Below are positions 7,469 to 15,437 of a DNA stretch of 64,000 nt, one piece after another. The DNA lies in the NCBI GenBank assembly GCA_018657765.1, contig JABHWM010000018.1:1-64000 (forward strand), read 5' to 3'. The number at the start of each line of letters is the position of its first letter. Within the stretch, counting starts at the first letter, position 1. Source of the DNA: Minisyncoccota bacterium (GTDB lineage: Bacteria; Patescibacteriota; Microgenomatia; UBA1400; PJMF01). Below the pieces are notes generated by a model, which did not search any database, was not told where the DNA came from, and saw nothing but the letters and a program-made list of their open reading frames with translations. The position numbers and the translations under genes were made by a program.

Positions 7469-8701
7469 TTAATAATTTACGTGCAGATAATAGGTATCTT
7501 CTGAATCATCTTTGTGATCGACCTTAACATATCTTAGTAAACCACCTCCACAGGCAATACTACCTCGATATAAATCACCTTCTCTAACTGCTTTTATTGT
7601 ACGATCACTAGAGGTTTTACTAACCATGTCGATACCAGTATGAGGATTAGGATTATTAGGTCCATTCCAACCATAATTTCCTACTCTAGCATATTGAGTC
7701 ATTCCATACCCCTGAGTAATTCTAGCTGCATTATTTACAGGCCAATCCCAACCACCACTAAAACCAAAGGGACCATCTCCATTGCTCCAAGCAATACTAG
7801 CTGATTTCAAATAACCTGCTGGATCTCGATGAGAACCATCTTTAACTACCTCAAAATGAAGATGAGTACCAGTAGAACAAGCAGAGGCCCCAGCAATTAT
7901 CGTAGCTATTTTTTCTCCTTGAGAAACAGATCTTACTTTTGTTTCTGAACCCTGACCAGCAATAATAGACTGAATAGCTTGTAACTCGGCTAAAGTTTTG
8001 GCTAACTCTGATTGATATTTTGCTTCGTTATTTTTTGTTTCACTCAAAAAGTATTGTTGATCATTCTTCTGGACCTGGAGAGATACTCTCAATCCTTCTA
8101 GAGAAATCTTTTTTACCTCTAGCTGGTCTTGCTTCTCTTCCTTCAAAAGTTTTTGATCATCATATTCTAATCTCTGATTCTCTGTCCTGGCCATAACATC
8201 TGCAGTTTGCTTCTGAGCCAGAGACAAATACTTCATGTTGGTAAAAATACTCTCCAGTGAATTGGATCCCAGAAGTTGTAATGATGGAATCATTCTGCTT
8301 TGCTTATATTGAGCTTGAACTCGCTCAATCAAAACAGTACTCAACCTATCCAGAGAATAACCAAGACCTTTGATTCTTTCAGATAACTCTGTTACTTCTC
8401 CCTCAAGTTGATTGATTTCAGCGAATGTCAAATCTACCTGAAGTTGCTGGAGTGATATTTGACCATTTAAAAGATTAATCGTACTGGTGAGAGTAGCTGC
8501 TTGAGCCTGAGTAGCATCGATCTTCTGTTCCCAACAAGACTTTTTTTTCTTATTACAAGCTAAATCATCATCATCAGAAGAACAAATAGATAAACAGTCA
8601 TCAGCTCCCACAGGAGTCGCAAAAGTAGTGCTTCTGACCCATAAAGCACCCAATAAAATCGGTAAAACCCAGAGAAAAGCAATCTGCCTAGTTATTTTCA
8701 T
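7469..8701 (-). CDS. EnvC-like coiled-coil peptidase with circularly permuted M23 (LytM) motifs
   Basis: A 410-residue protein, the third gene of an ftsE-ftsX operon, where EnvC-type amidase activators or hydrolases are expected. Residues 7-28 are a signal/anchor segment, about 60-255 a coiled coil, then the M23 region. Its motifs run in the order HLHFEV (H280, H282), HTGID (H354, D358), YYLH (H407), and the protein ends at residue 410. The canonical M23 order is HxxxD, YxH, HxH, so the domain is permuted with all zinc and catalytic residues retained. It overlaps ftsX by 4 nt (ATGA). Likely role: FtsEX-controlled peptidoglycan cleavage in division, by direct hydrolysis or amidase activation. 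Confidence 0.85.
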   Translation of the reverse strand: MKITRQIAFLWVLPILLGALWVRSTTFATPVGADDCLSICSSDDDDLACNKKKKSCWEQKIDATQAQAATLTSTINLLNGQISLQQLQVDLTFAEINQLEGEVTELSERIKGLGYSLDRLSTVLIERVQAQYKQSRMIPSLQLLGSNSLESIFTNMKYLSLAQKQTADVMARTENQRLEYDDQKLLKEEKQDQLEVKKISLEGLRVSLQVQKNDQQYFLSETKNNEAKYQSELAKTLAELQAIQSIIAGQGSETKVRSVSQGEKIATIIAGASACSTGTHLHFEVVKDGSHRDPAGYLKSASIAWSNGDGPFGFSGGWDWPVNNAARITQGYGMTQYARVGNYGWNGPNNPNPHTGIDMVSKTSSDRTIKAVREGDLYRGSIACGGGLLRYVKVDHKDDSEDTYYLHVNY

Positions 8702-9570
8702 TTCTTTTTAATCATACGTCTAACAGCCATCATGCTAGCAGTAGATCCCAAAATTAAAGCTATCAAAGTCCCGGTTCCTACTTGATAGGCAAAAAACTCA
8801 AATGGTAGAGGAAACTTCACAATAACCCCCAAGAAACTCTGTAACCAAGGAGTTGCATACAACAAGAATCCATACATAGCTCCCCATCCCAAGAGAGAAC
8901 CCATGAAACCATACAACATTCCCTCCATCACAAACGGACCACTGATATACCAACTAGTAGCTCCAATCACTTTCATGACAGCTATTGATTTCCTCTTGGC
9001 TGCAATCTTCATGTTCATCAAAGTTACGATCATTAAAAATGAAACTAATCCCAATATCGAGGTTGCTGCCAAACCAACTCCTCGAACAGCTGCAGTCCAT
9101 TGTTGAATATTATTTACAATATCTTCTTGATAAACAACATCTTCTACACCTTTAATATCATTCAAATCTTCTTGGATAAGCACTAAAGAGCTAGCATCTT
9201 TACCAGATACTTCAATGCTTGCCGGTAAAATATCTGCTGTCACTAACTCAAGCAAGAGTGGATTGTCTTTGTGATCTTGTTTGTAAAAATCTAGGGCTTG
9301 TTGCTTTGAAACAACATTTACTTCTGTTACATAACTTTTATCACGCATTTTCGTAGCTGTTTTCTCTACAATATCTGTTTCTGTCTCTATCTCAAAGAAA
9401 GCAATCACTTGAGGTCTTGTCTCGAAAAATTTCAAGATACTATCTGTACCAAAAGCGAAAATAGAGAAAGCATAGCCAACAAAAAAAGTAACGGTAATTA
9501 CCAACAATGCCATAATACTTTGATATGGAGATCTGCGAATAGCTACTAGGGCATCTTGAAGTTTTTTCAT
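8698..9570 (-). CDS. ftsX: Cell-division ABC transporter permease FtsX
   Basis: A 290-residue FtsX. A first membrane helix (about residues 18-40) is followed by an extracytoplasmic domain (about 45-165, with the FFEIETETD strand) and three further helices near 170-190, 215-235 and 262-282, the four-helix plan of FtsX. It forms a complex with FtsE and transmits ATPase-driven movement to a periplasmic or surface peptidoglycan hydrolase, here presumably the downstream EnvC-like protein. It overlaps both neighbours by 4 nt, so the three genes are translationally coupled. Confidence 0.93.
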   Translation of the reverse strand: MKKLQDALVAIRRSPYQSIMALLVITVTFFVGYAFSIFAFGTDSILKFFETRPQVIAFFEIETETDIVEKTATKMRDKSYVTEVNVVSKQQALDFYKQDHKDNPLLLELVTADILPASIEVSGKDASSLVLIQEDLNDIKGVEDVVYQEDIVNNIQQWTAAVRGVGLAATSILGLVSFLMIVTLMNMKIAAKRKSIAVMKVIGATSWYISGPFVMEGMLYGFMGSLLGWGAMYGFLLYATPWLQSFLGVIVKFPLPFEFFAYQVGTGTLIALILGSTASMMAVRRMIKKK

Positions 9571-10679
9571 TTCTTTTCTGTTTTTTCTTTTGTTACTTCT
9601 TCTTGTTTTTTTTCTGATTTCTTTTTGAAAAATGGTAAAGAAAAACGAGATTTTTTCTTTTTTGTGCTCTCTTGTCCTTTTTCTTCAAAAACTAGATCTT
9701 CTTCTGATTTTTTATTCTTATCTGTTTCTTTTTCAGAAGTAAAATCATCCAAAAGATCTTTATCTACCCCAGGCTGGCTTCTCTTCCTTTGGAATTCACC
9801 TTCTTCACCTTGTTGTTTTGCCAACTCTTTTTTTGATGATTTTTCTTTCTTGGGTTTAGTTACTGACTCCTTTGAGTCTTTAGATTTTTTACCTTTTTTT
9901 TCTGATTTATAGATCTTCTTGTCAGACTCAGATTTCATAGAATCATCAGTCTTCTTTTCTTCTTTAGATTCTTTTTCTTTGCTTTTATCCTTTTCGACTT
10001 TCTCGATCTTGCTAGGGTTAGAATCATTTTTCAAAACTCCTTTTATAAGTTCCAAATGTCTCTCTTTCTCCAAAGCTTCCAAGACAGCTACATCATGTGT
10101 CGCAAATAAAACTGTCGTTCCAAGATCATTGATCTGTTTTAGTAACTTAACAATTTCTAAACTAGATTCTTTATCGAGATTACCAGTCGGCTCATCTGCA
10201 AAAATTAATCCTGGACCAGTTGCCAAAGCTCTAGCAATGCTGACTCGTTGAGCTTCACCTCCAGAAAGTTGCTTAGGAAACATCATGGCTTTCTCTGTCA
10301 AACCTACCAGACTCAATAAATCAGTTACTCTGGACTCTATCTCTGAGTTTGACTTCCCAATAATAGAAAGAGGTAGTGCTATGTTCTCCCAGACGTTAAG
10401 TTCTGGTAATAATCTATAATCTTGAAAAACTACTCCTATTTTTCTACGATGAAGAGGCACTCCAGATTTAGTAATCTCATCAAGTGAATCACCTTTATAA
10501 GTAATCTCACCCTCTGTAGGCACTAAGTCTTTTATTAAAAGATTCATCATAGTTGTTTTACCACTACCAGAGGGACCGGTAATAATAACAAACTCACTAG
10601 GTCTTATATGAAAAGAAATATCCTGAAGAGCAACGTCTCCACTACCAAATTTTTTGGTTACTGACAAAAATGTAATCAT
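9567..10679 (-). CDS. ftsE: Cell-division ATPase FtsE with a long charged C-terminal tail
   Basis: A 370-residue protein. Residues 1 to about 215 are a standard FtsE ABC ATPase: Walker A GPSGSGKT at 35-42, Q-loop in VVFQDYRLL, signature LSGGEAQRVSIARAL, Walker B LIFADEPTG and switch histidine in LFATHD. A normal FtsE stops here at about 220-230 residues. This one continues for some 150 residues of low-complexity Lys/Glu/Ser/Asp sequence, interrupted by a short PGVDKDLLDDF patch and a basic/aromatic RFSLPFFKKK patch near the end. The tail is probably disordered and could bind membrane, FtsZ or nucleic acid; that is inference. First gene of the ftsE-ftsX-envC-like operon. Confidence 0.93.
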   Translation of the reverse strand: MITFLSVTKKFGSGDVALQDISFHIRPSEFVIITGPSGSGKTTMMNLLIKDLVPTEGEITYKGDSLDEITKSGVPLHRRKIGVVFQDYRLLPELNVWENIALPLSIIGKSNSEIESRVTDLLSLVGLTEKAMMFPKQLSGGEAQRVSIARALATGPGLIFADEPTGNLDKESSLEIVKLLKQINDLGTTVLFATHDVAVLEALEKERHLELIKGVLKNDSNPSKIEKVEKDKSKEKESKEEKKTDDSMKSESDKKIYKSEKKGKKSKDSKESVTKPKKEKSSKKELAKQQGEEGEFQRKRSQPGVDKDLLDDFTSEKETDKNKKSEEDLVFEEKGQESTKKKKSRFSLPFFKKKSEKKQEEVTKEKTEKK

Positions 10680-10778
10680 GGTTGTATCTCCATAATAACA
10701 AAATAGCTGACCATTGCACTAGCGGAAAAACCACAAAAATATAAATTTATTTTATTTTAGAAAAAAATTAGGACAGAA

Positions 10779-11405
10779 CTATTCTTCAACAGGAGGCTCA
10801 GCATCTGTTTCCACGATCTGAACTCGGCCAACATCCATTAGCCAACCTGCTTTTTGTCCTTTGAATGTTTCACCCCAGACTTTAACCTTCATTCCTGCCA
10901 ATTTATCTAGATCAGTAATAGAAGAAGTTAGATAAACCGTCTGGCTAACACCACCTTCTCTGAGTAAACTATGAGAACCTTCTCCATCAAGACCACCAAC
11001 TTCTATATATCCTTCTGCACTGTCTTTGAATGTTTGGTCGTCTTTCACTCCAAATACATCTCCAACATTGATGACATCACCAGCAACTTGTAGATCTGCT
11101 TGAGGAGAACTTCCACCATTATCATTAGGAGATGATTTCATTTTCAACTTAAAAGCACCATAACCAGTACCCAGTCCAGCAACAATAGCTACCAAAGCAA
11201 TACCTGTTACTAATAGTTTTGTTTGTTTTCCATTCATAGATTTTTTTTCTTTTGTTTTTAAATCAAGCGTCTTCATCTCTATAGTTGATGTAGAAGAGTT
11301 CTGATTGTCCCCGACAGGTCTAACTTCGTCAACTAGTGGTTGAGCAGTTATTTCTTCATCTAGGTTTTGAGTACGAACGCGAGGTTCTGAGTTTTTATCT
11401 GACAT
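10779..11405 (-). CDS. Single-pass membrane protein of unknown function
   Basis: A 208-residue protein. Residues 1-60 are a hydrophilic, probably cytoplasmic region, about 63-86 a membrane helix (LLVTGIALVAIVAGLGTGYGAF), then a Gly/Ser-rich linker and a compact beta-rich extracytoplasmic domain from about residue 105 that includes GDVFGVKD, SQTVYLTSS and MKVKVWGETF. The last segment, with a strand alternating around a Gly/Lys turn, is suggestive of an OB-like barrel, but I do not recognise a named family. It lies just upstream of ftsE on the same strand, so it may belong to the same envelope/division neighbourhood, but it has its own -10 box and a 99-bp gap separates them. Confidence 0.7.
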   Translation of the reverse strand: MSDKNSEPRVRTQNLDEEITAQPLVDEVRPVGDNQNSSTSTIEMKTLDLKTKEKKSMNGKQTKLLVTGIALVAIVAGLGTGYGAFKLKMKSSPNDNGGSSPQADLQVAGDVINVGDVFGVKDDQTFKDSAEGYIEVGGLDGEGSHSLLREGGVSQTVYLTSSITDLDKLAGMKVKVWGETFKGQKAGWLMDVGRVQIVETDAEPPVEE

Positions 11406-11413
11406 ATACTTTT

Positions 11414-11419
11414 ATCATA
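11414..11419 (-). promoter_or_regulatory. -10 box of the single-pass membrane protein gene, leaderless layout
   Basis: TATGAT lies 8 nt upstream of the ATG at 11405. No convincing -35 is seen; the expected place is A/T homopolymer belonging to the neighbouring terminator. Confidence 0.45.
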
Positions 11420-11434
11420 CAGTGTTTATAAATC

Positions 11435-11468
11435 AAAAAAAAGGCACTGAGCTTTCACTCAATGCCTT
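11435..11468 (-). terminator. Intrinsic terminator of the 59-residue membrane protein gene
   Basis: Arms AAGGCACTGAG (11441-11451) and CTCAATGCCTT (11458-11468) pair over 11 bp with one wobble. On the minus strand the stem is followed by a run of T. It begins 6 bp after the stop at 11475. Confidence 0.8.
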
Positions 11469-11474
11469 CATGTA

Positions 11475-11654
11475 CTATGGGAATGGGGATCTGGAACCAA
11501 GTAATATTAAAAGTAATATTATTCCTATCCAAAATAGCAGATCACTAAAGAATTTTAGTTTATTACTTTGTTTCTTCATATCTATCGCTCCAAGAACGAC
11601 AGAAATAAAAAGACACAAAATACTACCAAGAATCAGAATTACTCCTGCATCCAT
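11475..11654 (-). CDS. Small two-helix membrane protein
   Basis: A 59-residue protein made of two hydrophobic helices (about residues 3-24 and 38-54) joined by a short basic loop (DMKKQSNKLK). No known family is recognised. It is considered real because a perfect AAGGAGG ribosome-binding site lies 8 nt before the ATG at 11654 and an intrinsic terminator follows directly. The in-frame GTG at 11663 overlaps that site and is rejected as start. Confidence 0.65.
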   Translation of the reverse strand: MDAGVILILGSILCLFISVVLGAIDMKKQSNKLKFFSDLLFWIGIILLLILLGSRSPFP

Positions 11655-11788
11655 TTTTACCACCTCCTTTTCGGAAGTACATTAAAAAAATAATAAATAT
11701 ACTTTTAATAGCTTTTACTTAAAATATATTTATTAAACGACAATATCATTATATATCAATTAATATCAGTAAGCAATTTTTTTAAGTT

Positions 11789-12871
11789 CTATGAGAGCTT
11801 TATTTCTTCAAAAATAAATTGGTCAAGATCTCCATCCAAAACTCCAGATGTATCAGAAGTCTCTATCTCTGTACGAGTATCTTTGACTAATTGATAAGGA
11901 TGTAAAACATAATTTCTGATCTGGGTTCCCCAGCTAGCGTTGTGATGCTCTCCTTTTTGCTTGGCAAGTTCTGATGTCTTTTTTTCTTCTTCCAAAACAG
12001 CTAATCGTGACTTCAACATAGCTAGAGCTTTTTCCCTATTCTGCACCTGACTTCTTTCTTCTCTACAACGAGTGGTTATCCCAGAAGGAATATGTTTTAA
12101 CTCTACGGCACTACTGACCTTATTCACACTCTGTCCACCAGCTCCTCCAGCTCTACTAAAAGACCATTCTAGATCAGAATCTTTAATCACAATCTCATCA
12201 AGATTATCAATCAAGGGAGCTATCTCTACCAAAGCAAAAGAAGTTTGACGTAAATTATCTGCATTGAATGGACTTAGACGAACTAATCTATGAGTTCCTT
12301 GTTCTTTTTTGAGATATCCATAAGCATAAGCACCTCTGACCTCATAAACTACCTCTTTTATTCCAGCATCTTCCCCTCTAACTTCAGAGATTAAAGAAAA
12401 CTTCCAGCCTTTTCTCTCGAAATATCTAAGATACATTCTAGAAACCATCTCTGCCCAATCCATTGCTTCAGTACCGCCTTGTCCAGGATGAATAGAGACT
12501 ATTGCCGAAGATTTATCATATTTACCACTCAGATAAGTTTCTAACTCTAGTTCTGAAAAAACCTTTGATAATTTCCAGTATTTTTCTTCTGTTTCCACGA
12601 TAAAAGCTTCTTGATCTGCAGCATCAAGGCCCATGTATGCCTCGATATCATTAGCCAAGGTTTCTATAAGCTCAAATGCTGATAATTTACCTTGGAGAAA
12701 AGAAACTTGCTGCATTTTTTTCTGAGCATCAGGTTTATTCCAGAAATCTTCTTGATTAGATTCTTGCTGTAAAGTTTCTAACTCCTGCAGGAATTTTTCT
12801 CTATCTGACTCTGAAAGAAACTGTCTCACTTTGCTAGTAAGTTGAGTAAATTGTTCTAAAGTAATCTTCAT
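11789..12871 (-). CDS. prfB: Peptide chain release factor 2
   Basis: A 360-residue class I release factor. The SPF tripeptide in RLSPFNADN is the RF2-type stop-codon determinant (UAA and UGA), and GGQ at residues 245-247 in GGAGGQSVNKVSSAV triggers peptidyl-tRNA hydrolysis. The reading frame is continuous from MKITLEQF through the N-terminal helical domain (DFWNKPDAQ); the programmed +1 frameshift with an in-frame UGA that autoregulates prfB in many bacteria is absent. Its presence shows UGA is a stop here. A TACAAT-like -10 lies about 25 nt upstream. Confidence 0.95.
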   Translation of the reverse strand: MKITLEQFTQLTSKVRQFLSESDREKFLQELETLQQESNQEDFWNKPDAQKKMQQVSFLQGKLSAFELIETLANDIEAYMGLDAADQEAFIVETEEKYWKLSKVFSELELETYLSGKYDKSSAIVSIHPGQGGTEAMDWAEMVSRMYLRYFERKGWKFSLISEVRGEDAGIKEVVYEVRGAYAYGYLKKEQGTHRLVRLSPFNADNLRQTSFALVEIAPLIDNLDEIVIKDSDLEWSFSRAGGAGGQSVNKVSSAVELKHIPSGITTRCREERSQVQNREKALAMLKSRLAVLEEEKKTSELAKQKGEHHNASWGTQIRNYVLHPYQLVKDTRTEIETSDTSGVLDGDLDQFIFEEIKLS

Positions 12872-12892
12872 AATATTTGTTGTAATAAGCTA

Positions 12893-14557
12893 CTATTGTA
12901 CCGCGTCTTTAGAAGATCCTACTAAAGTCATAAAATCTGGGATAGATTGATAATCTACTCCAGACTGTTTTTGTAAAATAACTTTATCATTCCAATCACC
13001 TGTTACTGAAAAATCTATAGTAACTTCTCTCTGAACTGATTCTAGAACAGTAACCAAAAAACCTATCTGGAAATATTCTTGTCCATTACTACCAATAAAT
13101 TTTTCTGTATCCCATTCTGTAAGAACTTCATCTCCTACCATCACACTAACAACTTGAAGATTTTTGGAAGTAACAAATCGATAATAATTAACATAACCCA
13201 TATGAGGGGCTACTAAATAACTTTTATTTTCTAAATTCAAATCAGGACGTTCTGTAAAGGTAGCTACGTTAGTAAATAATGTCTTCAGACGAATTAGCGA
13301 GCCTTGCTTTTCTCCATATAAAGAACGTTGTACCCAAGCATTTGCTTTATTAATTCCCACGTTAGACTCAACTGGGAAGATAAAAGATTCATCCTCATTA
13401 TAAGAATATAAATCACCTGCTATTTCTAGTTGTCCAAACTCTTTTTGTAATAAATCATTTTTGGAAAAAGCCTGTATTTCTTTCCAAGATGCTTCTTTAA
13501 AAAATTCATTGACCAATCCTTTAACCTCTTTACTGGAAAGATTAGAAACTCTCAACCAAATTGCTGATTGAAGAGAAGATAATTTCTGGACTTTTTCTTT
13601 ATTTCCAGGAAAAAAATCTTTTCTAGTTGATCGAAGCATTTCTGAGATATCATTGGCTTTAACCCAAGATTTTTCATCAGCTAAATAAATATCACCTAGA
13701 ATAGTTAGAAACTTTTCTACACTAGAAAAATTAACAGCAATTACCCCATCATAGCATTGAGTATCATTTTGAATATTCTCAAAAAACCACAAAATATCTT
13801 GGGCCGATGCTGAAAAATCAGGGGACCAGTTTGCATCATGAAGTTTCATACCAACTCCATCACTAAGATATTGGTCATGTCCTAGAGGGGATTCTTTGGT
13901 AACACTTACTCCGCTGGGATCATAAATATCCCTAATCTGAATACGCCAGAAATCAGATCTACTAAAATCAAGTACTCCATAAGAACCCATAAAACCACCA
14001 GTAGCTCTAAGTTCATCTGAGTTTTGAAAAAGAACTAAGTATTTTTTATCAGCCTTCTTTTCTTGTTCTAGTAGAACAATGAAATCTAGAAAATCACCAG
14101 CTTCTGATAAAACTTCTGAACTTGATGAAAAAAACATTTTTCTAAGAACAGATTTTTCTGCTTGTTCTAAGATAATCTTTGTGTGATTCAATCCAGGCTT
14201 CGAGTCATATTCTTCTAGCAACCAAGTCATAAAATCTGGTTGGTCTTTTTTTTGAGTTAATATCTCAGTGGCCTCTTTTCCTAACCAAACACTTTCTTTC
14301 CAAACTTCTAGAATAGGTATTTTCTGAAAAGAGATAGCAGATAAAAACACAGGAACTGGTTCTACAATCTTGAAAAAAGTACTACTGAAAACTAATCTTC
14401 CTCTAAATAATCCATACCAAGCTAAAACCATCCCAACCAGAGCAAAAAACAAGACCAAAAAAATAGTCAAAACTACTTTTTGCCAACTATTTAGTTGATT
14501 ACTAGATAAAGAAAAACTCTTGGAAAATGAGTGACGTGATGAGAACTGGAAATTCAT
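12893..14557 (-). CDS. DUF4012-domain membrane-anchored protein
   Basis: A 554-residue protein with one N-terminal membrane helix (about residues 27-50) and a large extracytoplasmic part. The central YLVLFQNSDELRATGGFMGSYG segment, followed by IRDIYDPSG and later DANWSPDFSASA, is the hallmark of DUF4012, a family widespread in CPR bacteria and in some Actinobacteria and Chloroflexi and distantly related to LytR-type envelope proteins. The exact reaction is unknown; a cell-envelope role is the usual inference. It lies 21 bp upstream of prfB on the same strand and may be co-transcribed with it. Confidence 0.82.
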   Translation of the reverse strand: MNFQFSSRHSFSKSFSLSSNQLNSWQKVVLTIFLVLFFALVGMVLAWYGLFRGRLVFSSTFFKIVEPVPVFLSAISFQKIPILEVWKESVWLGKEATEILTQKKDQPDFMTWLLEEYDSKPGLNHTKIILEQAEKSVLRKMFFSSSSEVLSEAGDFLDFIVLLEQEKKADKKYLVLFQNSDELRATGGFMGSYGVLDFSRSDFWRIQIRDIYDPSGVSVTKESPLGHDQYLSDGVGMKLHDANWSPDFSASAQDILWFFENIQNDTQCYDGVIAVNFSSVEKFLTILGDIYLADEKSWVKANDISEMLRSTRKDFFPGNKEKVQKLSSLQSAIWLRVSNLSSKEVKGLVNEFFKEASWKEIQAFSKNDLLQKEFGQLEIAGDLYSYNEDESFIFPVESNVGINKANAWVQRSLYGEKQGSLIRLKTLFTNVATFTERPDLNLENKSYLVAPHMGYVNYYRFVTSKNLQVVSVMVGDEVLTEWDTEKFIGSNGQEYFQIGFLVTVLESVQREVTIDFSVTGDWNDKVILQKQSGVDYQSIPDFMTLVGSSKDAVQ

Positions 14558-14698
14558 AGGCTTTAATCTGTATAATAGACTTGTAGCAAAGTAAAAACTA
14601 TTGTTAATTTTGCATATATTTAAGAAATTTTAGACTTTTCTGATGCCGATACTAGCCATAGCTAGTTGGAACAAATTATAAAAATCTGCTACTAAATT

Positions 14699-15430
14699 AT
14701 GAATACCATAAAAAGTACGAGTAAAAATATTCACCAACAACACATAGTGCTACTACACGGCTGGACTCCTGACGTTACAGTCATTGATCGCTGGGAGCCA
14801 CTAAAAAAACTTCTAGAAAAAGCCGGTTACACAGTTCATCTCTGGAAAATACCAGGCCTTACAACAGAAACAAAAAAAACTTTTACTATAGAGCAGTATC
14901 AAGATTGGCTTTTCAAAAAAATATCACCACTAAAAAGCTGTGTCTTAGTAGGGCACTCTTTTGGAGGACAGCTCGCAACTATTTTTGCTACAAAACATCC
15001 AGAACTACTTTCAAAATTAATTCTAGTCGATAGCTCTGGAATTGTTGATTTTTCCCCACGAAAAGTCATAAAAAGATATTTATTCAAAACATTAGCAAAA
15101 ATTGGTTTTATATTCAAAAAATCAGTTTTCCTGAGAAAAATACTTTATAAATTCATTAGAGAAAAAGACTACTTTGAAGCAAACACCGCTCAAAGAGAAA
15201 CTATGAATCATGCTCTGGCATATTCAGTAAAACCCCTTCTTCATTCAATAACCACACCAACCCTAATTCTTTGGGGAGAAAATGATCAAACCACTCCACT
15301 TTATCTAGGAAAAATATTCCATCAGCAAATTCCTAATAGTAACTTCATCGTTCTTCCAGCAAGACACTCTCCTATTTATACTCATCCCCAACTAGTATTC
15401 GAAAAGATGTATACTTTTATACAGGTTTGA
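14699..15430 (+). CDS. Alpha/beta hydrolase
   Basis: A 243-residue alpha/beta-hydrolase-fold enzyme. The oxyanion strand LLHGWTPD is at about residues 18-25, the nucleophile elbow VGHSFGGQLA near residue 82 (Ser), the acid in LILWGENDQTT and the catalytic histidine in PARHSPI near the C-terminus. No signal peptide. Such proteins hydrolyse esters, thioesters or amides; the substrate is unknown. It opens a same-strand row of envelope genes, 7 bp before the MurF-like gene, so an envelope-precursor or lipid substrate is plausible. Confidence 0.87.
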   Translation: MNTIKSTSKNIHQQHIVLLHGWTPDVTVIDRWEPLKKLLEKAGYTVHLWKIPGLTTETKKTFTIEQYQDWLFKKISPLKSCVLVGHSFGGQLATIFATKHPELLSKLILVDSSGIVDFSPRKVIKRYLFKTLAKIGFIFKKSVFLRKILYKFIREKDYFEANTAQRETMNHALAYSVKPLLHSITTPTLILWGENDQTTPLYLGKIFHQQIPNSNFIVLPARHSPIYTHPQLVFEKMYTFIQV

Positions 15431-15437
15431 TACATAT

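Noticed and set aside
9556..10251. Plus-strand Ser/Phe-rich open frames opposite ftsE
   Set aside because: They are the complement of the Lys/Glu/Ser-rich FtsE tail and of the ABC domain; they have no ribosome-binding site or recognisable fold.
11789..12871. Programmed frameshift in prfB
   Set aside because: The frame is continuous from the start through the N-terminal domain and no in-frame TGA occurs near codon 25.
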